Of a stretch of 64,000 nucleotides of DNA, positions 17,239 to 26,810 are shown one piece after another. Position 1 is the first letter of the stretch. Every line of letters starts with the position of its first letter. The position numbers and the translations under genes were made by a program. A model generated the notes under the pieces. That model made no database searches and had not been told where the DNA came from. It saw nothing but the letters and a program-made list of their open reading frames with translations. The stretch is from Bacteroidetes bacterium UBA6221 (lineage in GTDB: Bacteria > Bacteroidota > Bacteroidia > Chitinophagales > Chitinophagaceae), in contig DISB01000016.1 of the NCBI GenBank assembly GCA_002421685.1, positions 323,775 to 387,774 on the forward strand, read 5' to 3'.

Positions 17239-19308
17239 TTATTGCTTCGTCAATACAAAGGCCCTGTCCCCTCTTACATCATGCACCTGCAGGCCAGCCA
17301 TTTCCGCCGTCTTTATAATCGTAGCTGCCTTTTGCCTCGAATAAGTACCTGCAATGACTAAAAGCCGTGGGTTGAACACTTTTTTGATACCGGCAACATC
17401 GGCGCTATTGCCAACCAACACCACATAATCGGCGGGAAGGAGTGTATCTCCTATCGGCTTATCCAATATAAAGACTGTTTTCCCGCCGATATGTACCATG
17501 TCATACTTCTTGCCCGGCTTTTGCACTGTACTAATATGTAGATTGATGTGAGCGGGTTCCAAAACAAATTTTTCCGTCGCCTCACTTACACTGTCTTTGC
17601 CGTATAAGATAACTGCCTTTCTGCCTTTTACCAATTCTATCCTGCTGTCTTTGCCGGCATTATATACCACAAACATTTCCTGTCGCAAAACCCGCCATTG
17701 CACCATACAACAAGATACTGCGAACAATACCAGCGCAATGACGCCGGCAAAAAATGCGGCTTTGTTCTTCTTTAGGAAAAATATGGCCAGCCCCGCAATC
17801 GCTGAATATACCCATACCAGTTGCCACCCCGTCAACGTCAGCCGGTGGAAAGACTCAAGGTTGACATGCTGCAGGACATACACGAGTTGGTTGAATGAAG
17901 TTGCGAGCGCTGCCGTAACAGTTGCAATAAATTGGGCGATGGGATAAAAGGACGATACCGCTATCAACACCATACCTAACACCAGCACAACGCCCATAAA
18001 AAAGTAAGCCAGTACATTGGCTACAATAAACTGCAAGGGGAATAAATGGAAATAATAAATAACCAGCGGCGCTACCAGTATCTCTACAGCAATGCTTACG
18101 GCAACGGCGCTCCATAGCAACCGTACTAATTTATTCACCGGCGCAATCCACTTATACACGGGTGTATAAAATAGCATGATAGAAAGCACCGCCACAAAAG
18201 AAAGTTGAAACCCGATGGAATATAGCCACATAGGATTGGCGCAGAGCAGGATAAACGCGGTAGCCAATAACTGGTTGATGCCGTTGGGTGTCTTCTGCAA
18301 TGCAAAACCAATACCTAAGACGGAAAACATCAGCGCAGCACGAACGGCAGAAGGAGGCGCACCCGCCACTACTACATATATCCATACAAGTGGGATTGCT
18401 GCTATGTATTTTACCCAGTGGTACTTACGGTGCTTTATCCAACCCAGCAGAAAGGCGATCAGCACAAAAAAGATTGTAATGTGCCCACCGGATATGGCTA
18501 TGATATGTACGATACCTGTTTCAGAATAGGCTTCAGTCAATTCACCGTCCAGCATATCCCGATCGTCGAACAACATAGCTTTGAGCAGGCCCAGTGTAGC
18601 CCTATCGGTAATATACCATTCCAGTTGCCGCACGCACCAGTGGTGCACTTTTCTTATCCATGGCAGCGAGTGTTCATCTGCGTATCGATGTATGACTATC
18701 TCCTTGCCCGAAATAAATTGAAGATGATGTATATTATCCCTTGCAGCGTAACCGGCATAGTCTATCTCAAACGGGTTACCCCTGTTCTCTATACACTGCC
18801 ATTTATTAGGCACAACAATTACATCACCCTCCCGCAAAGCCGGTGCTTTATACTTGTTCATGTACACAAACGCCTTGCCCTTTGCCTGCACCACTTTGTC
18901 GCCGGTAACGGAATGGGTAACATCTACCTCCAGCTTCCATGTCCTTTCTTTTTCAGCCGGCGCCTTACAGAGCCTTACTACATAGCCGTCAGCGGCAGGC
19001 AGACTATGCCCCATCCAGCGCGGATCGTTGCGAATATCATGATAATAACAAACAGCCCAGGCGGCAAAAAACAGGCTTACATTCAGGCAGGCAAAAGCAA
19101 TAAATCGTATCACTTCCCCGCGACCCTTTACAAATGAAATTGCCCAAAAAGCTATAAACGCCGCAACTACCCCGGCGATTATCCAGGATGCAAAACCTTC
19201 CCTATGTGCATCGGGGTACAGCCATATGCCTGCCAACAGCGGCAATAGCAACCGGAAAAAGGGAGCGGTTTCCCAGAAATATGCTTTATTAAGCGGCCAG
19301 CGTTTCAT
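17239..19308 (-). CDS. comEC: ComEC/Rec2-family DNA-uptake channel
   Basis: A 689-residue polytopic membrane protein of the ComEC/Rec2 family, which carries single-stranded DNA into the cytoplasm during natural transformation. The N-terminal DUF4131 part has hydrophobic helices (about 15-85) and an OB-like periplasmic region. The competence domain follows with the marks HIIAISGGHITIFF (near 270) and GAPPSAVRAALMFS (near 315), then about seven helices to residue 530. Only about 150 residues follow; no HxHxDH metallo-beta-lactamase motif is visible, in contrast to Bacillus ComEC. It lies 47 bases behind the TPR gene. Confidence 0.9.
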   Translation of the reverse strand: MKRWPLNKAYFWETAPFFRLLLPLLAGIWLYPDAHREGFASWIIAGVVAAFIAFWAISFVKGRGEVIRFIAFACLNVSLFFAAWAVCYYHDIRNDPRWMGHSLPAADGYVVRLCKAPAEKERTWKLEVDVTHSVTGDKVVQAKGKAFVYMNKYKAPALREGDVIVVPNKWQCIENRGNPFEIDYAGYAARDNIHHLQFISGKEIVIHRYADEHSLPWIRKVHHWCVRQLEWYITDRATLGLLKAMLFDDRDMLDGELTEAYSETGIVHIIAISGGHITIFFVLIAFLLGWIKHRKYHWVKYIAAIPLVWIYVVVAGAPPSAVRAALMFSVLGIGFALQKTPNGINQLLATAFILLCANPMWLYSIGFQLSFVAVLSIMLFYTPVYKWIAPVNKLVRLLWSAVAVSIAVEILVAPLVIYYFHLFPLQFIVANVLAYFFMGVVLVLGMVLIAVSSFYPIAQFIATVTAALATSFNQLVYVLQHVNLESFHRLTLTGWQLVWVYSAIAGLAIFFLKKNKAAFFAGVIALVLFAVSCCMVQWRVLRQEMFVVYNAGKDSRIELVKGRKAVILYGKDSVSEATEKFVLEPAHINLHISTVQKPGKKYDMVHIGGKTVFILDKPIGDTLLPADYVVLVGNSADVAGIKKVFNPRLLVIAGTYSRQKAATIIKTAEMAGLQVHDVRGDRAFVLTKQ

Positions 19309-19355
19309 GTATGGCTGTTACACGCTTAAAATAATACTTTATCGGCTAAAGGATA

Positions 19356-21176
19356 TTACAATGTTACGGCAGGCTGCAACTCTTTTACTTTCTTCCGCGC
19401 CAGTTGCACATAGGTACTACCGGGATATTCCATAACCAACTGAGCATATAATTTGCCCGCCTCTTCCTTGTTATTCAAATACCTTTCGTTGAGCTCTGCC
19501 ATGGTAAACAGCGCATCGTCGGCCAGCACATCTTTTCCGTGCTCTTTTACGATCTGCTGCAGGTAAGTGATTGCCTTTTTATAGTCGGCCTGTTTACGGG
19601 CTATCTGCGCGTGCTGCATCATGATATCGTCCGCCAGGGGATGGTCGGGGAAGGCCTTTGCGATGCTATCCAGTATCTGCTCTGCCTCGCTGTATTTATT
19701 CCTGAACATTAACAGGTCGGCATGTGCAAAACGTCGCAACGGCACATAGTTACTATCGGGAGGAACGTTCTCTGTTATCAGTACCGACAGGTACAGTGCA
19801 TCATTGGCTATCAGTTCGGAAGTAGAAGCCTTCAACACCGAGGCTTGTATGTTCGCCCAGTCAAAATCGCCCCGGTACCAGGCTAGTTTCGCATCGCGGA
19901 AACGCGCTTCTTCACCCAGTACGTCTTCCCTGAATTCTTTCTGCACCTGCGTGTAAGTGAGCGATGCATCCCATACTTTGTCTACAAGTATATAGTAATC
20001 CCCCAGTTGCAATTTGCTGCGCCCTACAAAGTCCCTGCGCGCGGCAGGGTGCTGAATAGCCCGCTCCAGCAATTCAATAGCTTGCTGAGGTTTATCTGCG
20101 TACCTCGCCAATAAGGTTGCATAGTCCTGCACCACGTGGAAGGTGTAATAATCAGGAAAACTATCCAGGAACTGCCGGTATTCTACAGCGAGTGCATTTA
20201 CTTCTTCTTTACTAAATGATGGCTTTTCCTGGAGTAGTGTAAACTTCACCCGCAGCATCTCGTTAATAACAGAAGAATAAAACGGGTATTCCTTCCCCTT
20301 TGCCAGCACTTCATCATAAGCCTTCAGCGCAAAATCATGCTTACCCTCCCTTACCGCATAGCGGGCAAATTCCAATAAACGCTCGCCCTGCTCCTTATAC
20401 CTTTCATCCAGCGCGCGCACCTGTATCAGTGCGCCTTCCCAATCGTCCTTCTGCGTATACAGCCAGGTGAGCAATTCAGAATAATAGGGATTATCCGGCT
20501 CTTCGTTTATTTTTTTTATCAGCGCCTTCTGTGCCTTTTGTATATTTTTCCTGTCGGTGCCTACAAATTCCAGCAGGGTGGTTTTTACATCATCTATGCC
20601 TCCGTTGTAAAAGCTTCGGCTAGCGTGTAATAAGGTAGATATCGCATTATCCATATCGCCGGCCTTAAAATAAAGCGTGGACATCGGCCCGCTGTACAGG
20701 AACTGGTTGTGCAATATCTCGCCCGCACGTTGGTAGGTCTTCAGTGCATAATCGTCCCTGCCCAGTTCACTGAATTTTTTAGCGATATATTGGGTAAGCA
20801 GGTCATCACCGTTCAGCATGGTAATAGCTTTCTCAAAGTATTCTTCGGCAGCTTTTTCTCTACCCGCCTCTTTCAGCACCCGGCCCATATCTACAGCCAT
20901 GGCCGCGTTGCCGGGGCTTTTCTGCCATTGGTTGTTGACCAGCTTTTCAGCATCCTTATACTCTTTGGCACCTACCAGGGCGTCTAAATAACCATTATAT
21001 ACTTCCTGGTTCCTGCCATCTTTCTTATAAAGTTCTTCGTACAGCTCTATAGCCTTCTTATATTCTTTCATGTCCAGGTGCATGCGGGCCTGGTCAACAG
21101 TTGCTGTTTGTGCCACAACTGCTGCTGAAAATATAAGCGCTATGAACAGGGTGATATATTGCTTCCGTATCCTCAC
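19356..21176 (-). CDS. Periplasmic TPR-repeat protein
   Basis: A 606-residue exported protein. A signal peptide (about 1-22, ending ..VVAQ) is followed by TPR-like helix pairs over nearly the whole length, for example around 25-110, 245-330 and 490-600; typical signs are repeated A..Y...G and L...P spacing such as KAGDMDNAI and KQADYKKAITYL. TPR arrays bind partner proteins; the partner is not visible. The start is 6 bases behind the stop of the upstream gene at 21183, so the two are cotranscribed and probably functionally linked. The last repeats resemble the Tol-Pal YbgF-type tetratricopeptide module, a weak hint only. Confidence 0.78.
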   Translation of the reverse strand: MRIRKQYITLFIALIFSAAVVAQTATVDQARMHLDMKEYKKAIELYEELYKKDGRNQEVYNGYLDALVGAKEYKDAEKLVNNQWQKSPGNAAMAVDMGRVLKEAGREKAAEEYFEKAITMLNGDDLLTQYIAKKFSELGRDDYALKTYQRAGEILHNQFLYSGPMSTLYFKAGDMDNAISTLLHASRSFYNGGIDDVKTTLLEFVGTDRKNIQKAQKALIKKINEEPDNPYYSELLTWLYTQKDDWEGALIQVRALDERYKEQGERLLEFARYAVREGKHDFALKAYDEVLAKGKEYPFYSSVINEMLRVKFTLLQEKPSFSKEEVNALAVEYRQFLDSFPDYYTFHVVQDYATLLARYADKPQQAIELLERAIQHPAARRDFVGRSKLQLGDYYILVDKVWDASLTYTQVQKEFREDVLGEEARFRDAKLAWYRGDFDWANIQASVLKASTSELIANDALYLSVLITENVPPDSNYVPLRRFAHADLLMFRNKYSEAEQILDSIAKAFPDHPLADDIMMQHAQIARKQADYKKAITYLQQIVKEHGKDVLADDALFTMAELNERYLNNKEEAGKLYAQLVMEYPGSTYVQLARKKVKELQPAVTL

Positions 21177-21182
21177 TTTTCT

Positions 21183-21986
21183 TTACTCGATTTTATCATA
21201 TACAAATTTACTGCCGTCAAAATTATACACCTGCCATTTGCCTGTCATTTGGCCGTCAACTATTTCAGGGATATACAATTTCTTCCCGTTTTTGCTAAGG
21301 TGCACGGTGTTCACCTCTTTCATTTTTTCAAAATCATAATTGGCCATGTAATCGTAGATATAGGTAATGAACCTGCCGGAGGACATACCGCCCGAAAACA
21401 ATTCAACCGCTTTCAACTGGTTGTCGGCCACCGTATACGCTGTCATGATATTCAGCATATCCCTTTCAGACATCTTCACCCTGGCCAGGAAGATATAATA
21501 CCTGTCGCCTTTGTCATTATTTATTGTCAGCACATCGTAAAACTCCCCGGAAGCCTTTTTCAATTCCTTCGCATCCGATACGTTCGCCTTTTTAAATCCT
21601 TTCACTCCTTCATTCGTTTCATATAGGGCCACAGCGTTGTAAAAATCGACCTCACCCGTATGCGTATTCCAGCAATAGAGCACTAACTTGTTATCTGCCG
21701 AAGTGATGATCTTGATATCCGCATTCTCTTTCAGCACTGGTTTGCGCTTCAACACCCCGGGAATACCTGGGGCTGTGTTCATCAAATAATCTACCAGGCT
21801 GTCGTTGTATGCGTAGATAGAATCCGGTGCATACACAGTATGCCCGAAGCTGGTATCCTCGGCGTTGTATTGAAAACGCCAGTAGCTGATGCCGTCCAGG
21901 TAGCGCTGAATAACATTCGCATCCTGCGCGCCCGCCGTAGTTGCGGCAGCTATAAATAACAGCAGTATGAAGGCTTTATATTTCAT
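21183..21986 (-). CDS. Secreted protein of unknown function
   Basis: A 267-residue exported protein with a clear signal peptide (about 1-20, ..TTAGAQ). The mature part is beta-rich, with repeated aromatic and Lys-rich strands such as KLVLYCWNTHTGEVDFYNAV and GKWQVYNFDGSKFVYDKIE at the C terminus. I do not recognise the family. It starts 1 base before the fadN-type stop on the upstream side and ends 6 bases before the TPR gene, so it belongs to a tight fadN-secreted protein-TPR unit. The link between a cytosolic beta-oxidation enzyme and two envelope proteins is likely transcriptional only. Confidence 0.6.
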   Translation of the reverse strand: MKYKAFILLLFIAAATTAGAQDANVIQRYLDGISYWRFQYNAEDTSFGHTVYAPDSIYAYNDSLVDYLMNTAPGIPGVLKRKPVLKENADIKIITSADNKLVLYCWNTHTGEVDFYNAVALYETNEGVKGFKKANVSDAKELKKASGEFYDVLTINNDKGDRYYIFLARVKMSERDMLNIMTAYTVADNQLKAVELFSGGMSSGRFITYIYDYMANYDFEKMKEVNTVHLSKNGKKLYIPEIVDGQMTGKWQVYNFDGSKFVYDKIE

Positions 21987-21987
21987 A

Positions 21988-24393
21988 TTAGTTCCTTAAT
22001 GGTTTTCCGGTCTGCAATATACTTTGCAAACGCTCTAAAGTTTTCTTCTGGCCGCAAAGGCTCAAAAATGTTTCGCGCTCCAGGTCGAGCAGGTATTGCT
22101 CACTCACCGGCGTGGGCTGCGACAGGTCGCCACCACACATCACATGGGCCAGTTTTTCGGCTATCAGTTTATCATAGTCGCTGATGTAGTTGCCGCGCCA
22201 CATGCCGTGTATCCCCGCCAGCAGCGGACCGAGCCCGCCGCGTCCCTGCACTTTTACGTCATTGCGCAGTATGGGTTGTGTATATCCCTGTTCATCCAGT
22301 GTCAATACCTTTCTTTTTGCATCGGTCACTCTCCTGTCACCATTAATGGATATACTGTCTGTCCCTTTACGTAAATACGATAGTTCAAAAGCTTCGTGGG
22401 CCGAGGTGGATACTTTTGCCGTTCCGATATTGATGAATAGTTGCTGCAAATAGTTCAGTTCTATATCTTCCTTAATGTTCCTGTCTGCCGCACGCACCAC
22501 CATTTCTTTGGTGCCGCCACCGCCGGGTATCAATCCCACGCCCATTTCCACCAGGCCTATATAGCTTTCTGCCGAGGCTTGTACCGCATCGGCATGCAGG
22601 CACATTTCGCAGCCACCGCCAAGCGTTAGCCCGTGCGTGGCCACTACTACCGGCACACTGCTGTACCGCAGGCGCATAGTGGTGTTCTGAAACTGTCGGA
22701 CCGCCATGTCCAGTTCATCATATTCCTGCTCTACGGCAAACATAAATATTAATCCCACGTTTGCCCCGGCTGTGAAGTTGGCGCCGCCGTTGGCTATCAC
22801 TAATCCTTTATATTGCTCCTCTGCTATCGAGATTGCCTTATTAACACCGGCCAATACCTCACCGCCTATGGTGTTCATCTTGGTGTTCCAGCTCAGCGCT
22901 ACCACATCATCGCCTATGTCCACCAGCTTGCAGGCACTGTTCTGCCATACAGTCTTTTCCGCCAGGTGCTCCAATATGATGATGGAACCACTACCGGGTA
23001 TCTCTTTGTACGACTTGCTCTGTATATCATAATACTGCCGCCTGCCGTTCTCTGTTTTGTAAAATGTCATGTGCCTTGCCTGCAGCATTTCCTTCACCCA
23101 CGGCGCTGGCTGTATTCCCGCCTGCTCCATCTGCTCCAATACCTTCTGAACACCCAGCACATCCCAGCTTTCAAAAGCGCCTATCTCCCAGCCGAAGCCG
23201 GCTTTCAGTGCATCATCTATTTTGTACAGTTCATCTGCAATTTCGGGTATGCGGTTGCTGGCATAGGCAAACAGCATATGGTGAAACAAACGGTAAAACT
23301 CCCCTGCTTTATCCTGCCCCTTGTATAAGACTTTCAGCCTGCCCGGCAGGTCCTCCACTTGTTTTGCAGTCTCCAGCGTTGCGAACTTCGCTTTCTGTTT
23401 AGGTGCATATTCCATCGTGGAGAGGTTCAGCGTCAGAATGTCGCTCTTGCCGCCTTCTCCCTTTACCTTTTTATAAAATCCCTGCCCGGTTTTATCGCCC
23501 AACCATTTGTTGGCAATCATCTGCTCTACAAAGGGTGGTATTTTAAAGATATCTTTCGCCTCGTCGTTGGGCACGTTTTGGGGCAATGCCTGCGCCACGC
23601 GTACCAGCGTGTCCAGCCCCACCACGTCGCCTGTACGGAAGGTGGCCGATTTTGGCCTGCCCATTACCGTACCGGTCAGGGCGTCCGTTTCATCAATGTT
23701 CAGGCCCAACTGCTGCATGGCATGAAAAACCGCCATAAAGCCAAACACACCTACACGATTGGCGATGAAGGCCGGCGTGTCTTTGCACAACACAGTTGTT
23801 TTACCTAAAAAACGGTCGCCGTAGTCCATGAGGAAATCAACGACTTCCGGCTTTGTTTCCGGCGCGGGAATTATCTCCAGCAACTTCAGGTAGCGCGGGG
23901 GATTGAAAAAGTGCGTCCCGCAGAAATGCTGCCTGAAATCTTCGCTTCTTCCCTCCGCCATCATGCGTATCGGTATGCCCGATGTATTGGTGGAGATGAG
24001 CGTGCCCGGCTTGCGGTACTGTTCTATTTTTTCAAATACTTCTTGCTTGATGTCTAATCTTTCTACCACAGCCTCTATCACCCAGTCGCAATCGGCTATC
24101 TTGTGCAGGTCGTCCTCAATATTGCCTGTAGTTATCCGCCCGGCTACGTCTTTGGTATATACCGCACTGGGACTGGCTTTCAGTGTAGCCTGCAGCGCGT
24201 CGTTTACTATGCGGTTACGCCAGGCTGGTGTGCTTTCTGTTATTCCTTTTGCCTTATCCGCTTCTGTCAGTTCGCGCGGAATGACATCCAGCAGCAGCGC
24301 CTGCACACCAATGCCGGCAAAATGTGCCGCTATACGGCTGCCCATCACCCCACTGCCTATTACCGCTACCTTCCTTATGGCCCTGTTCTTCAA
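21988..24393 (-). CDS. fadN: 3-hydroxyacyl-CoA dehydrogenase/enoyl-CoA hydratase, FadN type
   Basis: An 801-residue bifunctional fatty-acid beta-oxidation enzyme. The NAD-binding 3-hydroxyacyl-CoA dehydrogenase domain comes first (Rossmann GSGVMG at 13-18; FCGTHFFNPPRYLKLLEII near 145-165), then its C-terminal helical domain, and last an enoyl-CoA hydratase domain (about 480-690) with the oxyanion segments GANFTAGAN and LGGGCEMCLHAD and the helix EMGVGLIPGGGGTKE. The order dehydrogenase-hydratase is that of B. subtilis FadN and opposite to E. coli FadB. Thiolase and acyl-CoA dehydrogenase partners are not adjacent. It heads the minus-strand unit that runs toward comEC. Confidence 0.92.
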   Translation of the reverse strand: MKNRAIRKVAVIGSGVMGSRIAAHFAGIGVQALLLDVIPRELTEADKAKGITESTPAWRNRIVNDALQATLKASPSAVYTKDVAGRITTGNIEDDLHKIADCDWVIEAVVERLDIKQEVFEKIEQYRKPGTLISTNTSGIPIRMMAEGRSEDFRQHFCGTHFFNPPRYLKLLEIIPAPETKPEVVDFLMDYGDRFLGKTTVLCKDTPAFIANRVGVFGFMAVFHAMQQLGLNIDETDALTGTVMGRPKSATFRTGDVVGLDTLVRVAQALPQNVPNDEAKDIFKIPPFVEQMIANKWLGDKTGQGFYKKVKGEGGKSDILTLNLSTMEYAPKQKAKFATLETAKQVEDLPGRLKVLYKGQDKAGEFYRLFHHMLFAYASNRIPEIADELYKIDDALKAGFGWEIGAFESWDVLGVQKVLEQMEQAGIQPAPWVKEMLQARHMTFYKTENGRRQYYDIQSKSYKEIPGSGSIIILEHLAEKTVWQNSACKLVDIGDDVVALSWNTKMNTIGGEVLAGVNKAISIAEEQYKGLVIANGGANFTAGANVGLIFMFAVEQEYDELDMAVRQFQNTTMRLRYSSVPVVVATHGLTLGGGCEMCLHADAVQASAESYIGLVEMGVGLIPGGGGTKEMVVRAADRNIKEDIELNYLQQLFINIGTAKVSTSAHEAFELSYLRKGTDSISINGDRRVTDAKRKVLTLDEQGYTQPILRNDVKVQGRGGLGPLLAGIHGMWRGNYISDYDKLIAEKLAHVMCGGDLSQPTPVSEQYLLDLERETFLSLCGQKKTLERLQSILQTGKPLRN

Positions 24394-24682
24394 TGTGTCA
24401 CGTATGTTTTTAGTTACACAATTTAATGAAAATCGGCCAGTGTTGGGTGGGTTAGGAATATCTTAACAGGGGAAATAACGTTTTGATTGGTTATTACTTG
24501 TATGTTCTTTGCGATAGAAGGGGGAGGTGACACGGCATGAATAAGGTGGTCGTTATTTAGTTTTCTGTCGCCTGACTAAGCGGGAACATGGGTGACATCA
24601 ACTGCAGCGGCTCCAATCATACCCCGAATGTATTAACTTCACGGCAGGAACTTATCGTAAGGGCCGCTAAAATTGATGGGCA

Positions 24683-25381
24683 TTGAAAACTATTAAAAGC
24701 GATATATCCGGGCTGCAATACCCCGCAGCAGAATGTGTTTCAGCGAGGATCATCCGCAAATCTCTACAGGAGTATATCCGGCAGGAGCATCCACAGTTCA
24801 ATGATAATAGTTTCTTATCGGTGGGTGAACTGAATACATACAGGGAAAAATACATCGCGGACTACCTCGTCAAACAATTGGGTGAACTCACTGAACTCGA
24901 AAAAAGTGTGCTTGCTTCCGTGAGCGACAAAACCATCCTTTCCGGCAATGAAGACTTTAGCGGAACTATAACATTGGGTCAGAAAGTAGCAGACAGGGTT
25001 GCAACTTTTGGAGGTAGCTGGACTTTCATCATCTTGTTCGGTCTCTTCATCCTTACATGGATAGCTGCTAACGTGTACTGGCTGGCCAACCGGGGTTTCG
25101 ACCCATACCCGTTCATCCTGCTCAATCTTATACTTTCCTGCCTGGCTGCACTGCAGGCACCCATAATAATGATGAGCCAGAACAGGCAGGAAGAAAAGGA
25201 CAGGGAACGTGCCAAAAAAGACTACATGGTCAACCTTAAATCAGAATTGGAAATAAGGCTGTTGCACGAAAAACTGGACCATCTTATCATGCACCAGCAG
25301 CAGGAACTACTGGAGATACAAAGGATACAGATAGAAATGATGAACGATATCCTGCAAAAGGTGGAACCAAAGGGCAGGTAA
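24683..25381 (+). CDS. DUF1003 membrane protein
   Basis: A 232-residue protein. The N-terminal 70 residues include the cytosolic head typical of the family (ISGLQYPAAECVSA, then GELNTYREKYI). Two transmembrane helices follow (about 112-132 and 142-162) with the DUF1003 hallmark DRVATFGGSWTFII before the first and NLILSCLAALQAPIIMMSQNR through the second. A charged coiled-coil tail completes it. The function of DUF1003 is unknown. No in-frame ATG exists near the expected start, so TTG at 24683 is chosen because it gives the full homologous N terminus; it is the only plausible start. Confidence 0.82.
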   Translation: MKTIKSDISGLQYPAAECVSARIIRKSLQEYIRQEHPQFNDNSFLSVGELNTYREKYIADYLVKQLGELTELEKSVLASVSDKTILSGNEDFSGTITLGQKVADRVATFGGSWTFIILFGLFILTWIAANVYWLANRGFDPYPFILLNLILSCLAALQAPIIMMSQNRQEEKDRERAKKDYMVNLKSELEIRLLHEKLDHLIMHQQQELLEIQRIQIEMMNDILQKVEPKGR

Positions 25382-25447
25382 ATACCCATACCATAGCACA
25401 AGTCCTTGCCGCTTGTAACCCACGGGCGTCAATCTAAACCGCCCGTA

Positions 25448-26236
25448 TTACTTCCCAACCTTTATATAAGCCTTGCGATAGTAACGCAGTTCGTGGATGA
25501 TTTTAGCCGGGTTCCGCCATTCAAACAGGTGTATCAGCCAGGTAGTGAACCGCAGTACTCCGCCCGGTTTGGCCAGTCCTTTTGCCAGTTCGGCTATCGT
25601 TTTGTCGCGCTGCGCTATGCAGGCCGAGTAGGCCTCATCCTTCTTGCCTGCCAGTTCGTTGGCAAACATCCACGCGCCGTCCCTGGCGTTGTTGATGGTG
25701 AACTGTACCAGTATCGAATTGCCCCTGGACGCATGAAAACCCAATATGGACATCAGCGGGGACATACGGCTGATATCATTCATCACCCCGTAAGACATGG
25801 CTGAAAGTATCATGTTGATGCTGTTGAAATCGCCCAGCATGGCGCTTAGTTCATTCCCCTCCATGGTCTCCACAGTGGCTATGCCCAGGTCCAGGTTGAT
25901 GTGCGCATTGATACCCAGCAGCAGGTGCTGCAACAGCAAGGTGCGGCGCCGCTCTGTAGCCTCAAAAGCCACCTTCCAGCTACCCGTAGGTTCTTCGCCA
26001 TTGCGCCATTGCCTGTAGGCCGCTATATACCGGTTGGCAAACAACACATCCAGCCGCTCCATCCTCGCCCCGTCTTCAAAGCGGTTATTCAATATTCCCT
26101 CCTTTACCTCGCAGGTCACCTTGTGGTACAGCGCGGCAAAGTAGCCGGCCCGGCTTGCCTTGCGGCTGCAATCATCCAGTATGGACTCCAGTTCGGCTAT
26201 TACTTCGTCTATGGTTTGCGGCAGTTGCTTGTTCAT
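25448..26236 (-). CDS. DUF5995 family protein
   Basis: A 262-residue cytosolic, mostly helical protein. The N terminus TIDEVIAELESIL, the segments RAGYFAALYHKVT and GARMERLDVLFANRYIAAY, and the central LLLGINAHINLDLGIA mark the DUF5995 family, which is found in several phyla with unknown function. The conserved His/Asp in NAHINLDLG could bind metal, which is speculation. It is convergent with the DUF1003 gene (66-base gap) and has a 574-base intergenic region ahead of its start. Confidence 0.8.
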   Translation of the reverse strand: MNKQLPQTIDEVIAELESILDDCSRKASRAGYFAALYHKVTCEVKEGILNNRFEDGARMERLDVLFANRYIAAYRQWRNGEEPTGSWKVAFEATERRRTLLLQHLLLGINAHINLDLGIATVETMEGNELSAMLGDFNSINMILSAMSYGVMNDISRMSPLMSILGFHASRGNSILVQFTINNARDGAWMFANELAGKKDEAYSACIAQRDKTIAELAKGLAKPGGVLRFTTWLIHLFEWRNPAKIIHELRYYRKAYIKVGK

Positions 26237-26633
26237 AAAATAAATATACGGTAATGGTTCATAACCGGGAAACTATGATATAATTTTATTTTGAAAAAAT
26301 TATATTAATAAGTATATTTGCTATAAACGATTTAGCCAGTACAGGCTACGAACCTATATGTGCCAGGCCCAATCATATGAATCATACATTTATCGCCATC
26401 CGCAACACTTGTCCCGCCATGGCGGTGATTTTACAATAATTGCTCCCGGTTTTTTGGGGATACTCAAAACCGCAACATTTTGCAACAAAACGACCCTAAA
26501 AAACACATCCATGATTTCTGCAATACCGGATGCAGGGAAAATCTTACTTCCCTTTTTTGGAAACAAAATGGAAACAAAAAACAAAACTGGTTGATTACCA
26601 GTCATTTGCAACAATGTTATGCTACCGGAAATA

Positions 26634-26695
26634 CAACAAATCGCAACAATTTTTCTCGTTGTGGCCATTGAAAATCCCGCAACAAATCACAACAA
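26634..26695. repeat. CAACAAATCRCAACAA direct repeat
   Basis: CAACAAATCGCAACAA (from about 26636) and CAACAAATCACAACAA (from about 26680) are a direct repeat with one difference, spaced by about 44 bases. Single GCAACAA motifs also lie near 26478 and 26606. Confidence 0.6.
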
Positions 26696-26759
26696 AATCC
26701 CGGGAATTACCCTCATCACAACATCCTGGGACCAAATTTATTCCTTCCGGAACAAAATC

Positions 26760-26799
26760 ATCAAATTATCACATTATCAAATCATCACATCATCAAACT
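26760..26799 (+). repeat. Five tandem 8-base repeats (ATCAMATY)
   Basis: The units are ATCAAATT, ATCACATT, ATCAAATC, ATCACATC and ATCAAACT, end to end at 26760-26799. The next bases are ATCTTTGC, which overlap the -7 box. The array occupies the place where the -33 box and spacer should be, so a change in unit number would move the upstream sequence relative to the promoter. Confidence 0.8.
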
Positions 26800-26806
26800 A
26801 TCTTTG
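26799..26806 (+). promoter_or_regulatory. Bacteroidota -7 box for the aldehyde dehydrogenase
   Basis: TATCTTTG, a full match to TAnnTTTG, lies only 4 bases before the ATG at 26811. Transcription would begin at or just before the start codon, so the mRNA may be leaderless. Confidence 0.6.
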
Positions 26807-26810
26807 CACC

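Larger units (their letters stand above)
26237..26810. other. 574-base AT-rich intergenic region with several repeat types
   Basis: It lies between divergent DUF5995 and aldehyde dehydrogenase genes. From left to right it holds an AT-rich stretch, a 12-base palindrome CCGCCATGGCGG (26414-26425), a series of GCAACAA/ACAACAA motifs (about 26466-26700), and a run of five 8-base repeats that ends in the promoter of the dehydrogenase (26760-26806). Open frames run through part of it, but no codon pattern or homology supports a gene. Confidence 0.65.

Noticed and set aside
26760..26799. CRISPR-like array
   Set aside because: The units are 8 bases with no spacers; it is a simple tandem repeat.
26619..26810. 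64-codon N-terminal extension of the aldehyde dehydrogenase
   Set aside because: It would be translated from the repeat-rich intergenic region, lies ahead of the promoter box, and is not part of the family.
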